From Candidatus Rokuibacteriota bacterium (GTDB lineage Bacteria > Methylomirabilota > Methylomirabilia > Rokubacteriales > CSP1-6): 64,000 nucleotides of DNA. Of this stretch, positions 50,789-60,080 are shown one piece after another (within the stretch, counting starts at the first letter, position 1; each line of letters starts with the position of its first letter). The position numbers and the translations under genes are program-made. The stretch is from assembly GCA_030647435.1 (NCBI GenBank), contig JAUSJX010000167.1, forward strand, positions 1 to 64,000. Reading direction: 5' to 3'. The notes beneath the pieces were generated by a model. It was not told the DNA's origin, ran no database searches, and was given only the letters and a program-made list of their open reading frames with translations.

Positions 50789-51202
50789 CTAGCTCACCCG
50801 AGGTCCCGCGTCGAGATAGGGCTGAAGCAGGTCGCGCACGTAGTCTCGCACACGCGCGCCCAGTGTCAGGTCTCGTCGCGCTTGGTCCCGATCCACTGGA
50901 GGCCCAAACGTGGGATACCTCGTATCCACGGCATGACGGTTCAGCTGCTCGGCATCGCCCAATTCCTGCGAGATGCCCGCGGCAATCGGCTCAGCCAAAC
51001 GGAGAAGCTCTCCGAGGTCGTGCATCTTGGGAAACTCAATCTGATGTCTGATCAGCAGAGCCTTCAATGCCTTCTCCGCCGCCTGCTGGGCATGGAAGCT
51101 CGCCGTCTCATAGGAGCGCATCACGCGCTCAACGATCGCTTCGCCCGCCTCGATGTCGTTGTCCGCGCCCTCCAGCCATTGCCTCACATAGTCAAAGCGC
51201 AT
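50789..51202 (-). CDS. HEPN-domain protein (putative toxin partner of an MNT domain)
   Basis: 137 residues, PF05168-like HEPN helical domain: FDYVRQWLEGADNDIEAGEA, SYETASFHAQQAAEKALKAL, IRHQIEFPKMHDLGELLRL and a C-terminal VDTRYPTFGPP. These proteins normally pair with a small MNT nucleotidyltransferase as a toxin-antitoxin unit. Here the MNT domain is the C-terminus of the Res protein encoded immediately upstream (4-base gap). The HepT-type RX4HXY motif is not evident, so RNase activity is uncertain. The ATG has no good Shine-Dalgarno, so translation is probably coupled to res. Confidence 0.88.
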   Translation of the reverse strand: MRFDYVRQWLEGADNDIEAGEAIVERVMRSYETASFHAQQAAEKALKALLIRHQIEFPKMHDLGELLRLAEPIAAGISQELGDAEQLNRHAVDTRYPTFGPPVDRDQARRDLTLGARVRDYVRDLLQPYLDAGPRVS

Positions 51203-51206
51203 CTGA

Positions 51207-54200
51207 TCAGGCGTCTTCGTGGAGCACCACCCCTTCCTTCCAGGCCGGGTAGGCAAGGCCGCCGATGACGGTCTTACCCGCCTCGAACTCCTCTTCCGAC
51301 ATGACCCACGGCTCCACAGGAATCCCCGTGCCCCGGAAGACCCGCCACAACTCCAGGCGGTATGCCTGCATCTGATCTGCCGTCTGGCCGCGAGTGACGA
51401 CGAGGATGTCGAAATCGCTGTCGGGATGTGCGTCCCCTCGTGCCCGCGAGCCGAACAGAATGATTGCCCGCGGCCGGGCGCCATCCACCCGCAAGATGAT
51501 GTCTCTAGCCTGCTGGGCCTTGGCCAGATCGGCAGCGTAAGCGCGCTCCGGCTCCCGGACCATCCGGCGAACGTCCACCATCTGATCGTAGGTCACCGCC
51601 TGACTGACGAAGAGCAGTTCGTACCTGAGCCGGTCCGGACTCAACCCTTCAAGCCGCCTGAGCGCCGCCGACTTCCGCCCTTCCGTGGTCAGGGGCTCCT
51701 CACCCCTCCCGGCTCGACCCTCGTCCTCTCGAGTGGCAGCTTCGAACCGCCTGTCCTTGATCTCGACGATCAGCACCCGGCCCGTGCCGGCTTTGCCGCC
51801 GGCTCTGGGCCGCTTGCGGATCACGAAGTCCGGCGTGTAGCGGTGCCAGCGATTGTCTTCGCCACGGTACTCGACGTAGAAGTCGGTCTTCGCCGGATCG
51901 GTGAGGCCCCCGGTGAAGTAGATATCCTCGACCTCTGCCGGCTGCACGTTGATCTGCTTGAGGAGATCGACGAAGAACTCGCGCTCCGGCGCCGAATCGA
52001 AGTTGTAGGGGTCGTAGTGGAAGCCAAAGCCGGCGGGGTTCTCGTGCGCCATCTTCTGAGCCCCAAGGAGGAGGTGCTCCTTGTCCTTGGGATAGTGGAT
52101 CTCGGCGGTATACGCCTCGACGCCGTCCGCCTCGATGGTCCGCGTGAATCCCTCCGGCCTGACCAGGGCCAGCGCCCACTCGAAGGTTTCTTCCCGCATC
52201 TCGTACGCGCGCGTCTGCTCGCCGATCTGCTCGGCCAGCGAGGCGAGATGGTTTGCCGGGATATCCTGGTCCACGTACAGACGGGACAACTCGTCCAGGA
52301 CGATCCAGACGTCGAGCCGGAACTGGGCGGCCAGCGCGGTCGCAGCTTCATAGCGATCCATCGTTTCCAGCATGGACTCGATCTGGACTGTCTCGCCCAG
52401 TTGCTCGAGCACGGTCTTGAAGCCGGGCCGTTCGGCGATACCCAGTACGGCCCGGCTCAGTCGGGCGGCCGCATCATCCTTGGGGCGTTCGAGATGGACG
52501 CTCCCACCCCGCTCCGGCGCAGGCACAACAGTCCGGCTCAGCCGCGTCAGCACCAATGGAGGTACATGCCGCTTGCGCAGTACGAGCCGCGCCGAGCCGG
52601 TCTCGCGGGTGGAGCGATCCAGATCGGCGATGCTCTCACCATAGGTCTCGGTGAGCTGGTGCTCGAGGATGGCGCGGTTGTCCATGGAGAGATAGATCCG
52701 CGCCTTCTTGCTATTGCCCGGCACCTGTCGCAGGCAGCGCGTTGCAGCCTGGAGCACGAAGTTATTGCTGCTCTTGAGCTTCCGCGCCAAGGCGCACGCG
52801 AAGAGGCTCGGACAGTTCCACCCTTCCGTGCCCTTGTTGACGAGGAGGATTACCCGATGGGGCGACTCGGGATCATTGAGCCGGTTGAAGGCGTCCACCT
52901 CCTCCTTCGGCGAGTCGACGGTGTTCCGCAGGCACACGGTGGGCGCCTGCCCGGCCTTGACCAGCGCGGCCTCGACCGCCGGGCGGAGCGCTTCGAGGTC
53001 ATTGGTCTGCGGAAAGTAGAGGGCCAGCTTGGCCGGCGCGCCATTTGGAAGCCTGGTGTCGCCATAGGTCGCAAAGAAGTCGGCGACCACATGGCTGACG
53101 TAGGCCTCGGCGCTGCCCTCGAAGTCGAACGCGTGGATGTTCCCGGAGACGTCTTTCAGGATATTGTCCCGGATGCCCTGCGACAGCCCATACCAGATGA
53201 CAACATCGCGCAGAGGCTGGCGCTGGAAGTATGGCGTGCCCGTGGTATTGATGACGGCGACCACATTCGTCGCCCCCGCCAGGTAGTCTACGGTCTTCCG
53301 CACCTTCTTCAGCTCGGTCGCCAGCGACTGCCCGTAGGTGTGGTGCGCCTCATCCGAGAAGACACCCAGATGCGGTAGCGAGGCGATGGCCTGAAGGCGG
53401 AGATTCGCGACTTCAGCGCGGGCCTCGTCCTCCTTGCCGAAGGAGAACAGGTTCCCCAGGTCGCTCTTCCGGATGGTCTCCTTCTGGATGCGGATCTTCT
53501 CGGTGTTCGTGACCACGAGGTTGAAGAGGCTGCCGCGCACGACAGGGATGTCCTTCTCTCCGTCGCGCGTGAAAGTAAGCTTCACGGAGGCCGCGAAGGG
53601 CTTGTAGAGACGGGGCGGCAGGATCTTGTCGTACGGCACCGCCGCCAGCTCTCGAAGAGACTCGATGATGGTCTTGCCAGGAGCGAAGACGAGCGCGTTC
53701 TGGACAAAGGGTCCGTCGGGGTACTCGAGCGCCATGGCGAACTCAGTCGAGCAGATGGCACCGATCAGAATGGTCTTCCCTGCCCCCATGGCGAGCGCGA
53801 GGATGTAGCTCGGATACCCCAAGGCGAGCGTCTCACGCACGCTCTCGAGCCGCTCCGCCTTGACGAACGCGTCGTCGGTGCGGATTCGCTCCCAGAGCGT
53901 GTCGAGTGACTTGCCGACCAAGCTCTTGGTGATCTCCGGCCGGTCGAGCCCCAGGCCCGCAAGGAGATCCCCGGGATCAGGAAGGAGACGTCGGTACAGA
54001 TCGAAGATATGGGACGTGCCTTCGACCAACCTAAGGTACCAGTAGGTCTCGAGCGCCCGGAGCTGCGGCTTCCGGAGAAACTTCAGGCCGCCAGCTTCGG
54101 GGTCTGCGGCCCACTCGAAGACTTCGGCAATGGCGGGGTACTGCTCTGACGGGTAGCCATCCTGCCGCCATCGGTCGACTCTCTGGCCGAGGACGTCATA

Positions 54201-54212
54201 AAGGTGGGTCAT
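51207..54212 (-). CDS. res: Type III restriction Res helicase-nuclease with fused C-terminal MNT nucleotidyltransferase
   Basis: 1001 residues. SF2 helicase: Walker A LALAMGAGKTILIGAI at about 138-153, Walker B VFSDEAHHTYG, motif VI QAATRCLRQVPG. An endonuclease domain follows (YTPDFVIRKRPR, then VLIVEIKDRRFE, a PD-ExK arrangement, around 800-835). After about 60 linker residues (SQAVTYDQMVDVRRMVREPE) comes an MNT fold at 915-1001 with the nucleotidyltransferase signature GSRARGDAHPDSDFDILV (Gly921, Asp933, Asp935). The fusion is a single uninterrupted frame. Res cuts DNA with Mod; the MNT tail is not part of known EcoP1/EcoP15-type enzymes. It is the first gene of res-HEPN-mod. Confidence 0.92.
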   Translation of the reverse strand: MTHLYDVLGQRVDRWRQDGYPSEQYPAIAEVFEWAADPEAGGLKFLRKPQLRALETYWYLRLVEGTSHIFDLYRRLLPDPGDLLAGLGLDRPEITKSLVGKSLDTLWERIRTDDAFVKAERLESVRETLALGYPSYILALAMGAGKTILIGAICSTEFAMALEYPDGPFVQNALVFAPGKTIIESLRELAAVPYDKILPPRLYKPFAASVKLTFTRDGEKDIPVVRGSLFNLVVTNTEKIRIQKETIRKSDLGNLFSFGKEDEARAEVANLRLQAIASLPHLGVFSDEAHHTYGQSLATELKKVRKTVDYLAGATNVVAVINTTGTPYFQRQPLRDVVIWYGLSQGIRDNILKDVSGNIHAFDFEGSAEAYVSHVVADFFATYGDTRLPNGAPAKLALYFPQTNDLEALRPAVEAALVKAGQAPTVCLRNTVDSPKEEVDAFNRLNDPESPHRVILLVNKGTEGWNCPSLFACALARKLKSSNNFVLQAATRCLRQVPGNSKKARIYLSMDNRAILEHQLTETYGESIADLDRSTRETGSARLVLRKRHVPPLVLTRLSRTVVPAPERGGSVHLERPKDDAAARLSRAVLGIAERPGFKTVLEQLGETVQIESMLETMDRYEAATALAAQFRLDVWIVLDELSRLYVDQDIPANHLASLAEQIGEQTRAYEMREETFEWALALVRPEGFTRTIEADGVEAYTAEIHYPKDKEHLLLGAQKMAHENPAGFGFHYDPYNFDSAPEREFFVDLLKQINVQPAEVEDIYFTGGLTDPAKTDFYVEYRGEDNRWHRYTPDFVIRKRPRAGGKAGTGRVLIVEIKDRRFEAATREDEGRAGRGEEPLTTEGRKSAALRRLEGLSPDRLRYELLFVSQAVTYDQMVDVRRMVREPERAYAADLAKAQQARDIILRVDGARPRAIILFGSRARGDAHPDSDFDILVVTRGQTADQMQAYRLELWRVFRGTGIPVEPWVMSEEEFEAGKTVIGGLAYPAWKEGVVLHEDA

Positions 54213-54263
54213 CTGCTTCGGATTCTACCCGGATTCACTGCCTGGCCGGCCAAGAATCCGTCG

Positions 54264-55991
54264 CTACGACCCCTCTCCCGTGGCAAGGCCACCGCGGGTC
54301 CACGCCTGCGTGCGGGCCGTGATGCCGCGCATGGCGAGCCAGTACACGCTCCGCACGGCGAGGCCTGTCGCGATGATCAGCACCGACATGGCGGCGGCCT
54401 GTGCGGTGTCGCCCGCGTCGTCCATGAGCAGCACGGCGACGGCCGCCAGCTCCGTGCCGGGCGCGATGATGAACACCACGGCCGAGAGCGTCACCATCGC
54501 GTTCAGGAAGAAGTACATGCTGATGGCCACGATCGAGGGCAGCGCGATCGGCACGGTCACCCGCCAGAAGGTCCGGTAGAAGGGCACGCCCAGCGAGGAG
54601 CCGACGTTCTCGAACTCGGCGTCCATCTGCTTCAGCGCCGTGGTAGCCGTGAGGAAACCGACGGTGAAGTAGTGGACGACGTTCGAGATGATCAGGATGG
54701 CCAGCGTGCCGTACAGCGCGTTGAGCGGGCTGCCGGGCGCGTTGAAGGTAAAGATGTAGGCCAGGCCCAGAACCATGCCCGGCACCGAGACGGGCAGGAC
54801 GGAGAGGAGGTAGAGGGGGCCGCTGGCCGCCGTGCGGCACTTCTCGACGACGTAGCCCCCGACGAAGGCCAGCGCGGTGCCGGCCACGGCCGTCAGCGCC
54901 GCCACGCGGATGCTGTTCCAAAGCGAGCGGTAGCCGCCCGCCGTGTCGAAGTCGTAGTGCTTGAGCGTCAGCCCGAAGTTATACGGCCACCGATGCACCA
55001 GCGAGGAGACCAGGATGACCAGGTAGATCGCCGAGATGAAGCCGGCGATGAGGGCGCAGTAGGCCAGCAGGCTCCGGTCCGCCAGCGGACGCCGCTCGGG
55101 CACGAGCGGCTTCGAGGAGGAGGTCACCAGCGCGTATTGGCGCCGCTGGACGAGACGGTCCACGATAAAAGCCAGCACGGCCGGCACCAGCAGCACGACG
55201 GACACGGTCGCGCCCATGGTGAAGTTCTGCTGGCCGGAGACCTGGTTGTAGATCTCGGTCGCCATCACCGAGAACTTCCCGCCGATGGCCTTGGGGGCGC
55301 CGAAATCCGTGATGGCGAGCGTGAAGACCACGAAGCACGCGCTCACCATGCCGTACTTGACCCCGGGGAGCGTCACCGTCAGGAAGGTCTTGAGCGGGCC
55401 CGCGCCCAGCGTCCGCGCCGCGTCGTAGAGGCGCGCGTCGGTCGCGGCGAGGGCCGCTATAAGAATGAGCAGCGCGTGAGGGAAGCAGTAGAAGACCTCG
55501 GCCAGGATGATCCCCTTGGCGCCGTAGATGCCGACGTTCAGCCCCGTCGTGCGCGTGATGATGCCGTTGTTGCCGAAGACGTAGATGAGCGCGAAGGCCT
55601 GGACCAGGGACGGCGCGAAGAGCGGCAGCATGGCGACGACGCGGAAGAGACCCTTCGCGGGCATCTGCGTCCGCGTCAGCGCGTAGGCGTAGCCGAAGGC
55701 CAGCGCCACCGTCAGCACCATGGCGGCGGCCGACACGAAGAGGCTGTTCGTGATCGAGGCGGCGATGGCGGGCGTCGAGAAGTACCGGATGTAGTTCGCG
55801 GAGCCGATGAAGTGCCCGCCGTTGTCGAGCAGGCTCCGCCAGAGCACCTGCCCGAGCGGGTAGAGCAGGAAGAGATAGAGCACGGCGGTGAAGACCGCGA
55901 CGAGCGCCCACCGGATGGCGTCCTCCCCGCTCAGCCGGTGGCGGACAACGCGGTCCGGGATCTCCGCGGCGGCCGAGGCCCGGACGCTCAC
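54264..55991 (-). CDS. ABC transporter permease, 2-aminoethylphosphonate/iron type, two fused domains
   Basis: 575 residues with about 12 membrane segments and two permease domains; EAA loops at LYDAARTLGAGPLKTFLTVT and EFENVGSSLGVPFYRTFWRV. Sequences such as TDFGAPKAIGGKFSVMATEI match permeases of the putative 2-aminoethylphosphonate system (PhnV-like). The GTG start overlaps the ATPase stop by 4 bases. It is the last gene of SBP-recQ-ATPase-permease. Confidence 0.9.
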   Translation of the reverse strand: MSVRASAAAEIPDRVVRHRLSGEDAIRWALVAVFTAVLYLFLLYPLGQVLWRSLLDNGGHFIGSANYIRYFSTPAIAASITNSLFVSAAAMVLTVALAFGYAYALTRTQMPAKGLFRVVAMLPLFAPSLVQAFALIYVFGNNGIITRTTGLNVGIYGAKGIILAEVFYCFPHALLILIAALAATDARLYDAARTLGAGPLKTFLTVTLPGVKYGMVSACFVVFTLAITDFGAPKAIGGKFSVMATEIYNQVSGQQNFTMGATVSVVLLVPAVLAFIVDRLVQRRQYALVTSSSKPLVPERRPLADRSLLAYCALIAGFISAIYLVILVSSLVHRWPYNFGLTLKHYDFDTAGGYRSLWNSIRVAALTAVAGTALAFVGGYVVEKCRTAASGPLYLLSVLPVSVPGMVLGLAYIFTFNAPGSPLNALYGTLAILIISNVVHYFTVGFLTATTALKQMDAEFENVGSSLGVPFYRTFWRVTVPIALPSIVAISMYFFLNAMVTLSAVVFIIAPGTELAAVAVLLMDDAGDTAQAAAMSVLIIATGLAVRSVYWLAMRGITARTQAWTRGGLATGEGS

Positions 55992-57106
55992 GCCGCGGGG
56001 CCCGGGGCGGGAAAGGCGCGAAGAGCGTCCGGGGCGAGCGCGATCGGCAGGTCGGCGCCCTCGCCCACGCCGAGCTCGGCGAAGGCCGTTGCCGCCACGT
56101 CGCACTCGAGCGCCGTCCGGCCGTCGCCGCCTTCTTCCACAACCGGGGCCAGCCCGAGGCGCGTAAAAGCGCCCAGGAACTGGACCGCCGTGATGCGGGC
56201 CGTGAGGCGATTGTCGCCGTGCAGCGCCGCGGGACCGACCGTGATCTCCTCGGGCCTGATCGCGAGCGTCAGCGCGCCGCCCGGCGTGGCGTCGAAGCCC
56301 GGCTGGTGGCGGAGCTCGACCGCGCCGACACGCGCCCACCCGCTGCGCGCGCCCGCGACGGCTGAGAGGAAGTTCATCTGGCCGACAAAGCGCGCGACGA
56401 AGGGCGTCCTGGGCCGCCGGTACACCTCGGTCGGCGCGCCCACCTGCTCGACCGCGCCTGCGTTCATGACGACGATGCGGTCGGCCATGGCGAGGGCCTC
56501 TTCCTGGTCGTGCGTGACCATGACGGTCGTGACGCCGAGCCGCCGCTGGAGCCCGCGGATCTCGTGGCGGAGCGACTGGCGCACCCGCGCGTCGAGCGCC
56601 GAGAGGGGTTCGTCGAGGAGCAGGAGGGCTGGAGAAGGCGCGAGAGCGCGGGCGAGCGCGACACGCTGCTGCTCGCCGCCCGACAGCTGGGCCGGGTACT
56701 TGTCCTTGTGGCGGGCAAGGCTCACCAGCGCCAACAGCTCGTCCACCCGGCGCGCGATGGCGGCGGCGCCCGTGCGCCGGGTCTCGAGACCGTAGGCGAC
56801 GTTCCGTCCGACCGTCAGGTTGGGGAAAAGGGCGTAGGACTGGAAGACGATGCCGTAATTGCGCAGGGCCGGAGGCAGGGCCGACACGTCGCGGCCGGAC
56901 ATCCGCACGGTGCCCGCGTTCTGGCGCTCGAGCCCCGCGATGATCCGCAGCAGCGTGGTCTTGCCGCAGCCGGAGGGGCCGAGGAAGCAGACGAACTCGC
57001 CGGCGCTGACTGACAGCGTGATGTCGCGCAGGGCGACGTAGGCGCCGAACTTCTTGGCGATGCCTTCGAGCGCGACGGCGGCCGGAGCCTGGGTAGACGC
57101 GCTCAC
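55988..57106 (-). CDS. ABC transporter ATPase, 2-aminoethylphosphonate/iron type
   Basis: 372 residues: ABC domain (GPSGCGKTTLLRIIAG, QLSGGEQQRVALARAL, LLLLDEPLSALD) and a C-terminal TOBE domain (LAIRPEEITVGP). It energises the fused permease encoded downstream. The GTG start overlaps the recQ stop by 4 bases, so its translation depends on a helicase gene. Confidence 0.92.
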   Translation of the reverse strand: MSASTQAPAAVALEGIAKKFGAYVALRDITLSVSAGEFVCFLGPSGCGKTTLLRIIAGLERQNAGTVRMSGRDVSALPPALRNYGIVFQSYALFPNLTVGRNVAYGLETRRTGAAAIARRVDELLALVSLARHKDKYPAQLSGGEQQRVALARALAPSPALLLLDEPLSALDARVRQSLRHEIRGLQRRLGVTTVMVTHDQEEALAMADRIVVMNAGAVEQVGAPTEVYRRPRTPFVARFVGQMNFLSAVAGARSGWARVGAVELRHQPGFDATPGGALTLAIRPEEITVGPAALHGDNRLTARITAVQFLGAFTRLGLAPVVEEGGDGRTALECDVAATAFAELGVGEGADLPIALAPDALRAFPAPGPAA

Positions 57107-59043
57107 GTTCGGGCGGCCTCGGCCACGACTCGCAGGACGGCGAGCCCGTAGCGCTCGGCCTTTTGGCGGCCGATGCCGTACGCCATCCCCAGCTCGTCGG
57201 GGGTGCGCGGGCGCAGACGCGCGATGTCCCGCAGCGTGCGGTCGGAGGCGACCATGAAGGGCGCGATGGACGCCTCGCGCGCCACGGTCAGGCGCCACGC
57301 GCGGAGCGCCTGGAAGAGGGCCTGCCCGGCGGCGTCGAGCTCGTCTACTTCAGCCACCCGCGTCGGCCCCGCCCGCCTCGGAGACCGCGGGCCGGGGAGG
57401 ACGGCAGGCGTAGCGGCGGCAGCGGGAAGCAGGAGCCGCGCGGGCCGGTCCCCCTTCATCACCGCGCGCCCCTCTTCAGTCAGCATGACTACTGGCCGGT
57501 CGGCGCCGGCGAAGCTGACCCAGCCTGCGGTGACACAGCGGCGCAGGAGCCGCGTGAGCCACTCTCGCGGTTTCTCGCGGAGGTTACCGAAGCTGGGCGT
57601 GGCCACGAGGCCGGCCCGGCTGAGCCGCGGGTCCGGATCGCCGTGGATCAGGTCCACCACCGTCTGGAGGCCGAAGCGGCCGTGGACACGCGCCACGCCC
57701 GACAGCGCCTTCCTCACGAAGAGGGTCGCCGCCTCTTCGTCCTGCGCCGCTTCCAGGCCTTCGCCGAGAGCGCGGCAGACATCGCAGCGGCCGCAGCCGT
57801 GGAGCGTCTCGGCCTCGTCACCGAAGTAGCGCAGGATGGCGTCGTGCCGGCAGCTGCCGCCCTCGGCCCAGCGGATCAGCTCGAGGAAGAGGCCCCACTT
57901 GTGCTCCACCACGGCGGGGTCGGGAGCGGCCCCGTCCGGCCCCCTCTCGATGAGCGCCCGGCGGAGCGGCAGGTCCCGCGAGGAGATCAGCAGGAGCCCG
58001 AGCGCATCGGCGCCGTCGCGCCCGGCCCGCCCGACCTCCTGGTAGTAGGCCTCGATCGAGCCGGGCGGGCCCAAATGGACGACGGCGCGCACGTCGGCCC
58101 GGTCGATACCCATCCCGAAGGCGTTCGTGGCGACGACGACCTCGGCGCGGCCGTCGGCGAAGGCGCGCTGCGCCTCCTCGCGGGTGGCCGGCGACAGGCC
58201 CGCGTGGTAGACGCGGGCGCGCCAGCCCGCGGTCTCGAGGCGCGCCCCTTCTTCCTCGGCCGCGCGCCGTGTCGGCGCGTAGACGATTGCCGCGCCGCGG
58301 CCTTGCCCGGGCGCGCCGAGCGCCTCGGCGAGAGCCGCGTCGACGCGTCGAGTGCGGTCGCGCTTGTCCTCGACCTCGGCCGCACGCAGCGACAGGTTGG
58401 GCCGCGCGAATCCCTGCACGACCTGCGGCGTGTCCGCGGGCAGGCCGAGGCGCGCCAGGATCTCGTCGCGCACGACGGGCGTGGCTGTTGCCGTGCACGC
58501 GAGCACGCGGGCGGAGGGCAAGTCGGAAAGCAACCCGCCGATCTCGAGATACTCCGGCCGGAAGTCGTGCCCCCACTCACTGATGCAGTGGGCTTCATCC
58601 ACCGCCACGAGCGGGCAGCGGAGGCCGTGCACGAGGGCGCGGAAGCCGGGGAAGGTCAGCCGCTCGGGGGCGACGTAGACGAGCCTGCAGGCGCCGCGCG
58701 CGATCATGCCCATGCGCCGCCGCATCTCGCCTGCGTCGACGGTGGATGCGAGGTAGGTCGCCGGGACCCCGCGGGCGTCGAGCGCCTCGACCTGGTCCTG
58801 CATGAGCGAGATCAGGGGCGAGATGACGAGCGTGGTGCCGTCGAGGAGCACGGCGGGAAGCTGGTAGATGAGGCTCTTGCCGCCGCCGGTCGGCGCGACG
58901 AGGAGCAGGCGGCCGGATGCCAGCAGGGTCTCGATGGCCTCGCGCTGGCCCGCGCGAAAGGCGGCGTAGCCCAGCCGGTGGAGGCCCGTATCGAGGTCGA
59001 GCCCCGAGGGGAGCGCCGGCTGGGCCGCGCCGCGTGCGATCAC
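57103..59043 (-). CDS. recQ: ATP-dependent DNA helicase RecQ
   Basis: 646 residues. RecQ helicase core: VAPTGGGKSLIYQLPAV (Walker A), VAVDEAHCISEWGHDFRPEY (DEAH), GMGIDRADVRAVVHLG and YYQEVGRAGRDG (motifs V/VI). Then the zinc-binding RecQ-Ct region (HGCGRCDVC), a winged-helix part and a C-terminal HRDC domain (FMVASDRTLRDIARLRPRTP). It unwinds 3'-5' in recombination and fork repair. GTG start one base after the binding-protein stop; stop overlaps the ATPase gene. Confidence 0.95.
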   Translation of the reverse strand: MIARGAAQPALPSGLDLDTGLHRLGYAAFRAGQREAIETLLASGRLLLVAPTGGGKSLIYQLPAVLLDGTTLVISPLISLMQDQVEALDARGVPATYLASTVDAGEMRRRMGMIARGACRLVYVAPERLTFPGFRALVHGLRCPLVAVDEAHCISEWGHDFRPEYLEIGGLLSDLPSARVLACTATATPVVRDEILARLGLPADTPQVVQGFARPNLSLRAAEVEDKRDRTRRVDAALAEALGAPGQGRGAAIVYAPTRRAAEEEGARLETAGWRARVYHAGLSPATREEAQRAFADGRAEVVVATNAFGMGIDRADVRAVVHLGPPGSIEAYYQEVGRAGRDGADALGLLLISSRDLPLRRALIERGPDGAAPDPAVVEHKWGLFLELIRWAEGGSCRHDAILRYFGDEAETLHGCGRCDVCRALGEGLEAAQDEEAATLFVRKALSGVARVHGRFGLQTVVDLIHGDPDPRLSRAGLVATPSFGNLREKPREWLTRLLRRCVTAGWVSFAGADRPVVMLTEEGRAVMKGDRPARLLLPAAAATPAVLPGPRSPRRAGPTRVAEVDELDAAGQALFQALRAWRLTVAREASIAPFMVASDRTLRDIARLRPRTPDELGMAYGIGRQKAERYGLAVLRVVAEAART

Positions 59044-59044
59044 C

Positions 59045-60055
59045 TTACTTGGCGTAGCGCTTCTGCCATTCGGCCAGGATCCGGTCCCGGTTCTTGGCCG
59101 ACCAGTCGAAGTCGTTGGGGTACACGACCTTGCTGATGTCCTTCGGCAGACCCTCGGGCACGGGCATGCCCGCTACGGCGACCGCGGCGAAATACTTGGC
59201 GTACAGCGCCATGGCCTCGTCGCTCGCGGCCCAGTCGAGGAACTGCTTTGCGGCCGGGTTCTTCGCGCCCTTCTTCGTGAGCGCGTTGGCCTCCATCTCG
59301 TAGCCCGAGCCCTCCTTCGGCAGGACCATTTCGACCGGGCTGCCCTTCTTCTTCATCTCGAGCGCGACGTATTCGAACGAGACGCCGATGGCGCGCTCGC
59401 CCGCCGCCGCGTCCTTGCAGGGCTTGGAGCCCGACTTCGTGTACTCGGCGATGTTCTTGTCCAGCGCGTCGAGGTACTTCCACCCCTCGGCCTCGCCCAT
59501 CCGCTGGAGGACGGACGCGACGGAGAGATAGCCTGTGCCGGAGGACGCCGGGTTGGGCATCACGACCTGCCCCTTGTAGACGGGCTTCGTCAGGTCCGCC
59601 CAGGACGCCGGCATGGGCAGGTTGTTCTTCTTCGTCACTTCCGTGTTGACGCAGAACGCCGACATGTAGATGTCGATCCCGACCCACGACGGCGGCGTGG
59701 CCTTGTCGCGGAAGAGCGGCTGGATCTTGTCGAGACCCTTGGGCGCGTACGGCTCGAGCAGCCCCGCGCTCTTGAAGATCAGGATATTCGTGGCGCCGAC
59801 GCCCCAGATGACCTCGGCCTGCATGTTGTCCTTCTCGGCCATGAACCGGGCCGAGATGTCGCCCGTCGAGAGCCGCAGCATCTTGACGTCGAGGTTGGGT
59901 AGCGTCTTGTTCAGCGCCTTCATGTAGTCGGCGATCTGCTCGTTCTCGATCGCCGTGTAGACGATAACGGTCTGCTTCTGGGCGAGCGCGGGAGTCGTCA
60001 GCAAGGCGAGCGAAAAGACCGCCAGGCATGCGGTGCGGAGCATCCGTATCAGCAT
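59045..60055 (-). CDS. ABC transporter substrate-binding protein, 2-aminoethylphosphonate/iron type
   Basis: 336 residues with a Sec signal peptide (LRTACLAVFSLALLTTPALA). Type II fold of the Fe3+/AEP group: QTVIVYTAIENEQIADYMKA, AEVIWGVGATNILIFKSAGL, MPNPASSGTGYLSVASVLQR and KQFLDWAASDEAMALYAKYF. The PhnS-like spacing and the PhnV-like permease favour an organophosphonate or similar anion over iron. It heads the operon. Confidence 0.92.
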   Translation of the reverse strand: MLIRMLRTACLAVFSLALLTTPALAQKQTVIVYTAIENEQIADYMKALNKTLPNLDVKMLRLSTGDISARFMAEKDNMQAEVIWGVGATNILIFKSAGLLEPYAPKGLDKIQPLFRDKATPPSWVGIDIYMSAFCVNTEVTKKNNLPMPASWADLTKPVYKGQVVMPNPASSGTGYLSVASVLQRMGEAEGWKYLDALDKNIAEYTKSGSKPCKDAAAGERAIGVSFEYVALEMKKKGSPVEMVLPKEGSGYEMEANALTKKGAKNPAAKQFLDWAASDEAMALYAKYFAAVAVAGMPVPEGLPKDISKVVYPNDFDWSAKNRDRILAEWQKRYAK

Positions 60056-60080
60056 GGGAGCCTCCAGGGGGTGGAACGGG

